Source of the DNA: Larix kaempferi | Lineage: Eukaryota; Streptophyta; Pinopsida; Pinales; Pinaceae | Assembly (NCBI GenBank): GCA_027924585.1 | Contig: BSBM01000424.1 | Coordinates: forward strand, 1,426,001 to 1,490,000 | DNA: 64,000 nucleotides | Direction of reading: 5' to 3' | Shown here: in pieces, positions 49,201 to 53,699 of the stretch | How the letters are laid out: each line of letters begins with the position of its first letter | Position numbering within the stretch: the stretch's first letter is position 1 | Position numbers and translations under genes: made by a program | Notes under the pieces: model-generated | What the model saw: the letters and a program-made list of their open reading frames with translations, nothing else | Told to the model about the DNA's origin: nothing | Database searches by the model: none

Positions 49201-51746
49201 GACCTTCTAGAGCTGGTTGGTGTGGTGGCCTAGTAGGATTTGGAATTAGAGCTCCTCAAAAGTCTTTTGGAGGTCGGCCTACCCATCTAGGCCTGAGGGG
49301 GGGAGGAGTGAGAGGGTGGTCAAGAAGATCTTTGAGGCCACATTGATCTAGTATCTAAAATAACCTGCTCCTCAGCTTGCCATTTGCTGCTATTGACATG
49401 TGACAAGAAAAAGGAACTGATCCCCCGAATGGGATCTAGTTGGGGAGGACTGCATAGGATCCTCGATTTGTGTTGGAAAACCTATTACATGAACAGAGTT
49501 AGGTAATGTTTGTCCAGATAGCAGACAAGGTGGAGAGAGAACCTCTCATTCCCTAATAGCGGCAGTGAAATTGCCCTTTGATCTCATAGTAGATTGGATA
49601 TTTGAAAATGATGTGCTTCTCCAACTCGGCCTCTTGTAAGTGATTGAGTTTACAAGTCCTCTTGGGACAAGGGATGCAGTTGTTGAATTTTTAACTTAGC
49701 AGTATAATTTTAGATCTTATTTCATCCCATAGATATTATTGCATAATCATTTCAAATTTGCGGCGGAAAACAAAAGGATCACTGAAAGAGAACCATGCAC
49801 AGTAGACACAAAATTTTACCCCGGGAAACCTGAACTCGGGAGAAAACCCAGCAACCTTTCTTAAGAAGAATACTTCCAATAATAAGAGTACAACAACAAC
49901 AATAGAAGAACTCTAGTTCATAAGGGTTTGCCAATCATAGGGTACAAACCCTAGTTTCCGTGCATCATAGTCATAGAGATGATGCGAGTCTTCAAGAGAG
50001 AGAGAATGGCGAACCCAAGAGAAACGATAAGAGAGATAAGATCACTTCAACATGCGTCTTCATTAGTCTTCACTTGCCCAGCTAAAATCGTGCACCAGAG
50101 AGAGAAATATGTTTTCCACGAATTGGATGGTTGAAATGAGGAATCACTCCTCTTATTTATACTCATCAAGTCACTTGATTTTTACTTGGGGCCGACTTGC
50201 TTGTTTGTCTACTTCAATGTTGTATTTCAAGTTGACCACCTTATTATTGGAATTTTCTATCTTCTTAGGAAAGGTTGTCCATTGTGATGATGTTATACTT
50301 CTCCATCACATGCTCGTTTATTCACAGCATCGAGCCCTAATGTTGATTTGACCCACACTAAGAAGTCCTGGACATTTCTTAGTGGTTATGTCAATTTCAA
50401 CATTAGGCTAGACTTTTATATTTCATAAGGGGGTGAAAGCCCCCAATAAAATAAACAAGTCAAACACTCTAATATAGAATAGATCACTCCATTACGGGAG
50501 TATGCAATGTGAGAGCACCTTGGGGTCCATTCTCCACACCATATGACTGGGAGAGTCACTACCCCTGTCCGGGCCATTCACCTTTAGAATGTGAATGTAT
50601 CATTCATTAATAGCCAATTCATCATGGCCTCACTAGCCAATTCAGCATGGCTATCCGTGAGTGAATGTCTGCCTGATGCTGCACTTGGAGAAACATCAAC
50701 AGCGGTGATCTGTGTTGACCCGAAGTTGATGGGAGTATACTCATGTTTAAAATCCTAGAGATTTTGCAATTTATGTAAAAATAAAGTAGTAGTAGTGTTT
50801 AATAAATGAGAGAAATAATGTGATGATGTGTGAAAATGGGCCTACTTGACCCCTATTTATACTGGTCAAGTAGTCCTTGTTGAGGTCAACCCAGTAATGT
50901 AAAATAGGGCTGCCTTTGTTGATTTTAATGTGGGTTCAAACTTCACACCCTGTAGATCTACTGTAGGTGAGCCCGCGGCCCCGCATCACACTTGTGTATT
51001 AAACTGGACTATATTTGTCATTAAAATTTCTCTGATTTGCTTGTAATTTCGGCTATCATTTACTACACGCAAGATGCAGAAGGCCATTTCCTTTTTGATA
51101 GGAGTCCTGATACTGAGGGACATAACAGGGATGATATCTTCACATGTCTTAAAGTTGAATTTTATATGCAGTAATGTCAACTGTTATTGAATGTCCAAGG
51201 GTCATAAAATGGCTATGATTAGTGTAAATGTTCTTCTAAAGCGCTTTGCAAGTTGGTGTTGATATCGCTAACACAATTGCTATTTGAACATCTTTATGTG
51301 CTTCATATTGCTTGTCATGCTGTTTCAGATACATATTGAAATTCAATTTTCATTGATATTAGGTTGAAGCACTGATTAAGAGTCAATACCAAATGGTTCT
51401 TTATGAGTTTCCGAAACTTTTTAATGAATAACTTATTTCTACAAGTATGCTTGAAATGGGTGTGGAATCCTTTTTTGGTGTACTCCAGTTAAATACAACA
51501 AATCATTTATATCTTTTTGAATTCATAGATAGCATGATAGTTTGAAATATTCTGTCTTGAATCTGGTTTTTATTTAAATTGATAATTCTAGCTAAATATT
51601 TATATTCTTTTTCAATGTCTAGACAGCATGGTGGGGATATGCCACATGGTTTACAACAGTCTGATCTTGCCATAGAGAGATCAACATGGAATGCTTCAGA
51701 AGACACAAAATTGTCTGATTGGCATACAGGATTTCATGTTTTCCTG
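5354..51746 (+). CDS. GCP4: Gamma-tubulin complex component 4 (partial, four internal exons)
   Basis: This is the window's only recognisable host gene. GCP4 is a GRIP-domain subunit of the gamma-tubulin complex that nucleates microtubules; in plants it acts at the cortex, nuclear surface and spindle. Four exons (5354-5648, 43183-43319, 48420-48518, 51623-51746) splice in phase (intron phases 0, 2 and 2, entry phase 2) into about 219 codons without a stop. They match plant GCP4 in order, with LGFYYRELDRFA, SVYRRALANG, HCGVPEL, LAAWMVYGILQD and DWHTGFH. The start codon and first exon(s) are outside the window. The following exon, expected to begin near a DMLPDYIP-like segment, was not found up to 64000. 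Introns are 37,534, 5,100 and 3,104 bp and filled with transposons. Since all four exons are open with canonical splice sites, the gene is probably functional despite its length. Identity is strong; exon borders were read by eye. Confidence 0.93.
7031..7091. repeat. (TAA)n/(TTA)n microsatellite
   Basis: About eight TAA units run directly into ATTATTATT units, forming a self-complementary AT tract inside the deleted copia element. Confidence 0.9.
7150..7390 (+). pseudogene. Copia RNase H remnant
   Basis: Despite stops and frame changes, the segment reads STIELTFNLLNHQKSKHIEI, VASVDNLQISSPNLLWIP, and in another frame the usual ...SFVDPTF. This is the copia RNase H C-terminal pattern (SKHIEI...VASVDNLADIFTKSF). 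The spacing to the purine tract and 3' LTR at 7390 is right for the 3' end of pol in the same element. Confidence 0.65.
7883..8931. other. Intronic sequence without recognisable features
   Basis: Between the copia element and the hAT-type insertion there are only short open frames on both strands and no motif I recognise. It is contiguous with 9639-10934, since the intervening block is an insertion with its own target duplication. Confidence 0.5.
8932..9638. mobile_element. hAT-type deletion derivative, ACCGG motif ends, perfect 8-bp TSD
   Basis: The element is flanked by a perfect 8-bp duplication GTCTCAAC (8924-8931 and 9639-9646). Its ends are inverted relatives: CATAGTTATAAGAACTGG on the left, and CAGTGTTATCAGAACC when the right end is read on the minus strand. 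ACTGG/CCGGT/ACCGG motifs cluster near both ends. The left half resembles the 3' part of the hAT at 31734-35817 (ATATTTAAAATTTGAA, CTCATGTATATA, GGCTATAAATGGCCT). A minus-strand acidic stretch at 9280-9350 (DVDGDSDFGQEDLDDF) corresponds to the transposase C-terminus. The rest of the transposase is deleted. Confidence 0.85.
9639..10934. other. Intronic sequence without recognisable features
   Basis: Apart from the target duplication at its left edge, only short unsupported frames are visible. Its origin (old retroelement or unique intron) cannot be told by eye. Confidence 0.45.
10935..11281. mobile_element. 347-bp hAT-type MITE with CGATAT array
   Basis: The ends are CAGTGTTACAAATATCG (left) and, on the minus strand, CAGTGTTACAAACATCAG (right), an inverted repeat starting CAGTGTTA like the element at 8932. 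Flanks TTAGGGGT and GTTAGGGT are imperfect target duplicates. The interior is packed with CGATAT, TATCG and CCGATTTTTGGCGATATTTC units repeated about five times (11082-11200). There is no coding capacity. Confidence 0.82.
11700..12330. repeat. Degenerate array of GATCAGACCCA / GGTCACAGCCTTA units
   Basis: Short related phrases recur irregularly: AGATCAGACCCA, TAGATCAAACCCAGG, AAGGTCACAGCCTTAGCAAA, GTCACGACCTTAGCAAAT. Units are diverged and spacing is uneven, suggesting an old tandem array in retroelement-like sequence. No gene is visible. Confidence 0.45.
13688..13937. repeat. 125-bp tandem duplication
   Basis: TATGCACGACATAT at 13688 recurs at 13813, and the whole unit (including CCCTTCAAGATGAAAAC and AGAGGAGATGGGGAAGCCCC) is repeated with only a few differences. 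It lies within the leader-like part of element L. Confidence 0.93.
16385..16457. repeat. (CA)n and (TA)n compound microsatellite
   Basis: Two CA runs separated by a CATA interruption pass into CATACATA and then TA repeats. It is inserted in element L; the corresponding part of 57806-61620 lacks it. Confidence 0.95.
17330..17840. repeat. Array of short GGTC/GACC hairpins
   Basis: Several perfect short inverted repeats occur in a row, among them CTTGGTCCTCGTGACCAAG, CTGGTCCCAGACCAG and CTTGGTCCTCGACCAAG, plus GGGGCCCTAG and CTAGGG pairs. An inverted copy of the whole array lies at 46840-47235. It sits at the upstream (right) end of element L, which suggests a U3 or subterminal regulatory region. 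No protein reading is convincing. Confidence 0.75.
17841..19290. other. Sequence without recognised gene
   Basis: AT-rich sequence with short unsupported frames, including a small TA run at 18298-18312 and irregular repeats of phrases such as AATAATTATCA and GTAGCAAATT. Nothing coding was recognised. Confidence 0.45.
19290..20660 (-). mobile_element. LTR-type sequence, inverted partner of 23370-24900
   Basis: Read on the minus strand, it follows the same order as 23370-24900: CACCTAGGGGGGAAATACCCCAG-like box near 20590, AT-rich block, flank of GGTTTCATCC, a field of AACCCTA/TTAGGG phrases, GGCCTCCCTAAAATTTCGGCC (19730), CCTAGGGCGAAATTT (19680) and a pyrimidine-rich stretch (19300-19580). The two copies face each other around a LINE and form a 1.4-kb diverged inverted repeat. 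A 24-bp tandem duplication (GAGAGGTGACTAGCCTCCCT) lies near 19932-19980. Confidence 0.65.
21250..22930 (-). pseudogene. LINE 3' region: zinc-finger RT tail and RNase H, split by a solo LTR
   Basis: Three minus-strand pieces match the C-terminal half of plant L1-type LINE proteins. Near 22800-22680 ARDRLWWSRVIGKL...LKVRISTWFALSNKVLT resembles zf-RVT. 22569-22339 reads STNSLMECFESW...KALPCFALWRLWLCKNEMTF. 21446-21255 reads FSHIFRELNIKADSLSRSSL, the RNase H end with the ADSLS motif. Stops and frameshifts interrupt the frame, and the copia LTR at 21505-22062 separates the last two pieces. The catalytic RT core is absent, so this is a 5'-truncated dead copy. Confidence 0.75.
21505..22062 (-). mobile_element. 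Solo copia LTR inserted in the LINE
   Basis: On the minus strand it starts TGTTGTGG and proceeds to AACTTCGGAAGATATTC, like the LTRs at 870 and 30882, and ends ...CTCTAACA. It contains the conserved GAGAAACC ... GGAGAAAACCCC pair (21598-21625) and TATTTATACTTTA TATA-like sequence (21770). The pentamer TCAAT occurs at 21496-21500 and 22063-22067, a probable 5-bp target duplication, leaving four extra bases (CCAC) on the left. No primer site or internal region is attached. Confidence 0.8.
22951..23323 (+). pseudogene. Unidentified LTR-element protein C-terminus
   Basis: A frame with a single stop runs AYLQRYPMERVSFYLTRRGV, stop, then LASLLEVPWLNGIADCLMKG and a Pro/Ser-rich tail ending near PSGPFFRG. 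It ends just upstream of a G-rich tract (23359-23368) and the LTR-like start at 23370, where an LTR retrotransposon's last protein would end. I do not recognise the domain. Its left junction abuts the LINE. Confidence 0.4.
23359..24900 (+). mobile_element. LTR-type sequence with polypurine tract
   Basis: AAAGGGGGGGGGC is followed by TGTTGAGGGTTTTC at 23370, a typical purine tract/LTR start. Downstream come CACCTAGGGGGAAAATACC, AT-rich U3-like sequence, a TATA-like CATATAAATACAATC (23614), then TTAGGG/AACCCTA-rich sequence and GGCCTCCCTAAAATTTCGGCC (24292). It is the inverted counterpart of 19290-20660. A pyrimidine-rich stretch (24600-24850) gives a long but low-complexity open frame that I do not call as a gene. 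Confidence 0.65.
24901..26200. other. Sequence without recognised gene
   Basis: AT-rich sequence with short unsupported frames; no repeats, RNA genes or protein motifs were recognised. It may include the distal end of the LTR-type copy to its left. Confidence 0.4.
27186..27705. repeat. Three copies of a 50-55-bp hairpin-forming repeat
   Basis: GCTCTTGATCCGCAAAAGCG followed by AGATTCAAGAGACTTT occurs at about 27190-27245, 27265-27305 and 27668-27705, each preceded by CTCCGATAGA in the latter two. CTCTTGA and TCAAGAG form a perfect 7-bp stem around a short loop. The units belong to copy A; the equivalent part of copy B is diverged. Confidence 0.85.
28411..28498. repeat. 44-bp tandem duplication
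   Basis: GATAGCCTTCTATGCTAGRT with TCATTCTACAAACTTATAATG is present twice, head to tail, with one difference, within copy A. Confidence 0.93.
29790..30881 (-). mobile_element. Leader/internal part of a copia-like element with primer site
   Basis: CTCTGATACCG at 30871-30881 is the reverse complement of the copia primer site CGGTATCAGAG and directly abuts the LTR at 30882. Leftward, on the minus strand, lies about 1 kb without gag-pol but with diverged direct repeats: CCGTACAAGTT at two positions, AAACAGGTGACC/AAACAGGTCATG, and CAAGTTTCAGAGGCCGAAG / ACTTGGACAGGCCGAAG. It appears to be a truncated or non-autonomous element. Confidence 0.6.
30882..31463 (-). mobile_element. Copia 5' LTR (minus strand)
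   Basis: On the minus strand it begins TGTTGAAATATTGTAACTTC and ends ATCTTAACA, immediately followed by the primer site. It has a TATTTATACTTTATC TATA-like sequence near 31175 and the paired CTGGGAAACCC / GGTAAAAAACCC boxes at 31005-31035. Its start resembles the LTRs at 870 (+) and 21505 (-), so all belong to one copia family. Confidence 0.82.
32138..32353 (-). pseudogene. Probable last exon of the hAT transposase
   Basis: A 71-codon minus-strand frame preceded by an acceptor-like CATGGCAG gives TSREGDMRSPATPAPRPPRA and an acidic Ser/Gly-rich end, SYGHSSGDEFDD. It lies about 180 bp downstream of a donor-like GTAATG at 32534. Similar acidic ends occur in the derivative at 8932-9638. The reading-frame phase across this intron did not resolve cleanly by eye. 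Confidence 0.55.
32535..33128 (-). pseudogene. hAT transposase C-terminal region with 117-bp intron and dimerisation domain
   Basis: The frame CLGRMVPNE...STFGKPVAKIARDVDQP reaches a donor GTAAAC at 32989; a 117-bp AT-rich intron ends at an AG at 32873. Splicing gives ...VDQPASWWESFGG in frame. This enters the hAT dimerisation domain, with MFAIRILSQPCSSSGCERNW, IHTKKRNRL and NDLVFVQYNLRLRR. A one-base frameshift near 32660 interrupts it before PNTDPIVLDDINPASDW and an acidic tail. The motif order is complete for the family. Confidence 0.87.
33165..33932 (-). pseudogene. hAT transposase catalytic core
   Basis: This 255-codon frame continues the transposase with DKVKDTNLLFHLF, a VEVVEVVE expansion, then VVQVITDNASNYVLAGKMLE (second catalytic Asp in TDN). 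FWTPCAAHCIDLMHEDI, the conserved C..H motif, follows, then RFATHFLTLQSLI, FWRKATKVLKITEPLVKVLR and AGYFLNPRYHY. It stops early in a shifted frame (HYSA, stop), and the next conserved segment (ECLGRMVPNE, 33128-32990) is in another frame. The split between this and the upstream frame is mutational, not an intron. Confidence 0.9.
33917..34777 (-). pseudogene. hAT transposase N-terminal part: BED zinc finger and DUF659
   Basis: The 286-codon frame has a BED zinc finger near residues 15-60 (MYCKYCKKWIKGGGIHRLKQH, then C at the expected place). A charged Glu/Lys linker follows, then a DUF659-type domain with YEIAHE-like and ARSPYFQPMWDSV motifs and SDGWTDARNRTIINF near residue 257. The Asp of DGWTD is the first residue of the hAT RNase H-like DDE triad. 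The frame ends in a shifted tail (QSCPIR) where the family continues, so a frameshift with a small deletion near 33940 separates it from the next part. A later Met (residue 10, in KMALKSKD) is the likelier original start. Confidence 0.9.
38762..40363. mobile_element. 1.6-kb hAT-like element with GTACC motif ends and perfect 8-bp TSD
   Basis: A perfect duplication CCGTTAAC lies at 38754-38761 and 40364-40371. The ends are inverted relatives: TAAGTTGCTAGGGTACCCG on the left; CTAAGTTGCCAAGGTACTCG on the right when read on the minus strand. GTACC/GGTAC/AGTAC motifs crowd the outer 160 bp on the left and 100 bp on the right. The uninterrupted version exists in copy A (29411-29440), confirming the insertion. 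The interior is AT-rich and non-coding. Confidence 0.88.
39611..39846. repeat. 135-bp duplication spaced by TA repeats
   Basis: A 100-bp unit beginning CAGAAGTATAAAATTGGTGG at 39611 recurs at 39746 almost unchanged. TA microsatellites precede each copy (39572-39610 and 39719-39745), which may explain the duplication by slippage or unequal exchange. It is inside the GTACC element. Confidence 0.93.
40711..42780 (-). pseudogene. Old hAT transposase relic with ACATGTGTCC motif end
   Basis: Minus-strand pieces in family order: a BED finger (WTCNFCHVEFKSTDYQVKGH, about 42150-42055); a linker with QQFSQQKRGQLPI (42042-41641); DUF659 with SSEKLRTT; VSIVSDGWTDATRHPIINF (about 41600-41545, first catalytic Asp kept); LFWIPCIVHSLNLAFNYIAL (41389-41171); and downstream KVKDTILDDGWWESGYLTIK (about 41060-40990). 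Stops and frameshifts are frequent. Right of the coding region, 42615-42765 carries reiterated ACATGTGTCC/GACACA motifs, likely the 5' subterminal array. The dimerisation domain and left terminus were not found. Confidence 0.8.
43183..43319 (+). CDS. GCP4: GCP4 internal exon b
   Basis: The acceptor TTCTTTCTCAG precedes TTT (Phe), and the exon ends in a split Arg codon AG|G with donor GTATTC. It encodes PPLHALVLEVEREDVRGG and then LLHKKCHCGVPEL, the most conserved part of plant GCP4 here. It joins exon a in phase 0 across 37.5 kb of intron. An open reading frame continues past the donor for several codons but loses family similarity at once, which supports the splice. Confidence 0.93.
43320..45740. 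other. GCP4 intron with small local duplications
   Basis: No gene is seen. A 33-bp unit with GACCAACATGTATCACTTTG is present at 43728 and 43776. A unit with TTCATATATTCTGAATTGAG and GGGCATGATATC is present near 44937 and 45031. The rest is unremarkable AT-rich intron. Confidence 0.6.
45760..46640 (+). pseudogene. LINE reverse transcriptase fragment
   Basis: MVPRHLLFKRLPVLDVLM-like sequence leads into STIGVKQGCSISPTLFGVYF, the conserved GVKQGCPLSP-TLF motif of non-LTR reverse transcriptases. After a frame change comes LLLSVDDLVLLTSSVEGLQQ, then LDQFCHLLQLVVDVGKTKVM. The catalytic box, normally ADD, reads VDD here, and a stop lies between the motifs. The fragment covers only the palm/thumb region, in the same orientation as GCP4. 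Downstream similarity fades by 46640. Confidence 0.82.
46840..47235. repeat. Inverted copy of the GGTC/GACC hairpin array
   Basis: Reverse-complement counterpart of 17330-17840. Successive hairpins are CTTGGTCGGGGACCAAG, CTGGTCTGGGACCAG, CTTGGTCACGAGGACCAAG, CCTGGTCTAGGACCAGG and CTTGGTCAAGGACCAAG. They lie between GGTACCCTAGGGCCC and the region's right edge. The stems are kept while loops vary between the two arrays. Confidence 0.8.
47240..48240. other. GCP4 intron, no recognised feature
   Basis: AT-rich sequence with short unsupported frames, upstream of a LINE-like tail and GCP4 exon c. Confidence 0.5.
48245..48306 (+). mobile_element. LINE/SINE-like 3' tail, + strand, (TTTAA)n
   Basis: AATCCCATTGACCTATTTTG, then GTCATTCATGGACATTAATA, is followed by three TTTAA units. 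TGACC...GGTCA forms a 5-bp stem. The same core occurs at 48666, 48805 and 57733 on the minus strand with TTATC-type tails, so this is a dispersed 3' end. Confidence 0.7.
48420..48518 (+). CDS. GCP4: GCP4 internal exon c
   Basis: This 99-bp exon has acceptor GAATTTCAG and donor GTAAAT. It carries LLWHGHQVMYRQLAAWMVYG followed by ILQDQYGEFFIS, matching the GRIP1 motif region, and is entered and left in phase 2. It lies just to the right of a LINE-like 3' tail (48245-48306) in the preceding intron. Confidence 0.92.
48666..48735 (-). mobile_element. LINE/SINE-like 3' tail, minus strand
   Basis: On the minus strand: AGTCCCTTTGACCTAC...GTGGTC, then TTTGGACATTAATAAAATTA and TCTTACCTTATA. It is the same 3' module as at 48245 and 57733. 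Confidence 0.68.
48805..49680 (-). mobile_element. LINE-related element with 3' tail, minus strand
   Basis: The left end on the minus strand reads CCCCATTGACCAGC...CTGGTC, GGGCATTGATAAGA, then TCTTATCTTATC. This is another copy of the same 3' module. Upstream on the minus strand (49380-48950), a broken frame has RPRWVGRPPKDF and ASLPFEDSSPLILDLRNDAH, composition reminiscent of LINE ORF1 or a leader, but the identity is not secure. The right border is set by the solo LTR at 49681. Confidence 0.45.
49681..50402 (-). mobile_element. Solo copia-like LTR (minus strand)
   Basis: Minus-strand TGTTGAAATTGACATAACC to AAAAATTCAACA gives a TG...CA sequence of 722 bp. It has a TATTTATACTCATC TATA-like region (50155) and the paired boxes CCCCGGGAAACC / GGGAGAAAACCC near 49820-49850 seen in the other copia LTRs. 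No primer site or purine tract adjoins it, so it is probably a solo LTR. No convincing target duplication was found. Confidence 0.72.
50403..51622. other. GCP4 intron, no recognised feature
   Basis: No protein or repeat was recognised. CATAAGGGGGTGAAAGCCCCC at 50423-50444 contains a small hairpin (GGGG...CCCC). Confidence 0.4.
51623..51746 (+). CDS. GCP4: GCP4 internal exon d
   Basis: The acceptor ATGTCTAG completes an Arg codon. The exon is open for 41 codons and ends at donor GTATAA after HVFL. The first half is the variable, acidic or polar linker of GCP4; the end, LSDWHTGFHVF, matches the conserved T/SDWHSGFH segment. The family continues immediately after this point, so the downstream intron begins here and is longer than 12 kb. 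Confidence 0.88.
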
Positions 51747-52773
51747 GTATAAACCATTTTAAATCCTTTTCCCCTTTATTTGTATGTCTTTTCACGGTAG
51801 TTCAAATTTTCAAAATATAACTGTAGACTGTAGTAAAGGGCTTATTTTGTGCTTGTATTTGTTTCAAAATTGTATAATAATTCTTGTAATACTCAAAAAA
51901 TTATTTGATGATGATCTACCTTTATTTTGCTCTCCTTCAATGCTGCCAATCATGGCTTTTCCATATTTTAAGCTCTCTTATGTCATGTGCGATATGAATA
52001 TCCACACCATCCTCTTTCATATTCCAGTGAAAAGTCACCAGTAAAAGCTCAGAAGATTCCTTTGTGACCATGCATATATCTGATTCCTTTGTCTCTGCTT
52101 ACTGCCTTTCATATTGACAAGTTAGAACCTTCTATGGGGCTATCCAAGCCTTTGGACCACTGTTGGTTGATTGTTAACAACTTTGACATAGATCAATCAT
52201 ACCACATGCTGTCATGCATACATTCCAATACCCAACTCAATAGGTGGTCTGCCTTAGCTGGAAATAAGAGTGGGTGTACAAATACCCCCACTTCAATATA
52301 AGGTCGGACATAGCTAAAAAAAGAGTGGGTAATACCCAACTCAATACAAGGTCAACTGTAGCTAAAAATGAAAATTACACCCTTGTACTCAAGTTTTTAA
52401 CATGCCCCCTTAATGTGGACAGGAGGCCACAGAGAGACTATGTTGCATCACAAGATTCATATTCCCCCATAATGTTGAGAAAGAGGCAAATAGAGAAGTT
52501 ATTTCATAAAATCCCCCCTGAATACAACATTTCTAGAGTCTAGACAAACTATCACTTGGCAGGATAGTTCATGAAGACAATTGATGCGTTTGAATTCTCT
52601 ATTTTTTCCCCAAAATTCTGCAATATTCTTTCTGTTGAGTGTCTTTGGAGTTGGTGGTAGAAGATTGTGAACGAAGAAGCCTTTAACAAGGCCAGCAGGG
52701 TGTTGACTAACTCTGATTTAGAAGTCATGTTGTTTGATATTTATTGTAGGTGGCCTTTCCAGTAGATATGGAT
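51747..52773. other. Start of the downstream GCP4 intron, no gene recognised
   Basis: Phrases such as ACCCAACTCAATA and AGCTGGAAATAAGAGTGGGT recur near 52228-52345, an irregular two- to three-copy local repeat. Otherwise unremarkable. The next GCP4 exon was not found here. Confidence 0.45.
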
Positions 52774-53292
52774 CAATGTTACCTGAACCGGACCAGTGAC
52801 TGAATTGGCAGACCCCAAAAACCAGAATTAGACTGGAACCAATAAAAAACTGGAAAAAAGAAACCAGTTGACCAAACTATATATGAAATATTCAAATTTT
52901 GAATATATATATATATATCCATCAGAATCCAAACCAGTAGACACAAATATGGAAAGTCTTCTCATGTATATAGCAAATAAATATGCAATGACCAAAATGG
53001 CAGGGTTTAGGTTTAGGGTTCAGGGTTCTAAATTTTTAGGGTTTAATGGAAGGGGTTTAGGCTTAGGGTTTTCATTTGTTCATTTTTATTATTGTTGATT
53101 GTTTTTTGGTCATTTAAGTTGGCCCTGCACCTTCTGTGCAGTGCTGTACGGAACTGGCGTTTTAGGCCAAAAATGGCTGGTTTTGTACAGAATTGGCCAT
53201 TTCTTGTTTGAATCACTGGTTCCACTTGGAAAATCTCTGGAACCGGTCCGACTGAACAGTTTGTCAATTCTGGGCTGGTTCCAATAATATTG
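52774..53292. mobile_element. 519-bp hAT-type element with ACCGG/CCAGT motif ends and telomere-like core
   Basis: Ends: CAATGTTACCTGAACCGG on the left; CAATATTATTGGAACCAGC on the right when read on the minus strand. Flanks ATATGGAT (52766-52773) and ATATCCAT (53293-53300) agree at six of eight positions. ACCGG, CCAGT and ACTGG motifs cluster at both ends. The left part repeats the element at 8932 (ATATTCAAATTTTGAA, ATCCATCAGAAT, CTCATGTATATAGCAA). The centre (53005-53075) has several TTTAGGG-like units. Confidence 0.85.
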
Positions 53293-53699
53293 ATATCCAT
53301 GGTGATTTGTTCAGGTTCTTTCTGAACTCTAGAAGCTTCCTAGCCAGAATTTAATATAATTTTCTGTGATGCTGTAGAATCTAGTGAGAGAAGAAGAGGC
53401 AGAGACGGGCACCCTATAATTTGGCTGTTGATTCGACTCGGCTAAGCCACTAAAAGCCTAGTTTAAACATGTGCCACATCCTTCTAGGTCAGATTCAAGG
53501 ATCATTTTGACAGCTTTGGCCATCCAATTGAGTATAGAATGGTGCCTCGAAGGAGGTGGTCACGTTGTCTTCTCTTTGTATACAAGTATTTTCTAATATT
53601 GTTCTACCACAGAAAAGCACAGACCTGAGTACAATTTTTTGGCATCTTACGAAAATGCAGGTGTTATCACACAATCTCTAGCTGATGGATGAAAGTGTC

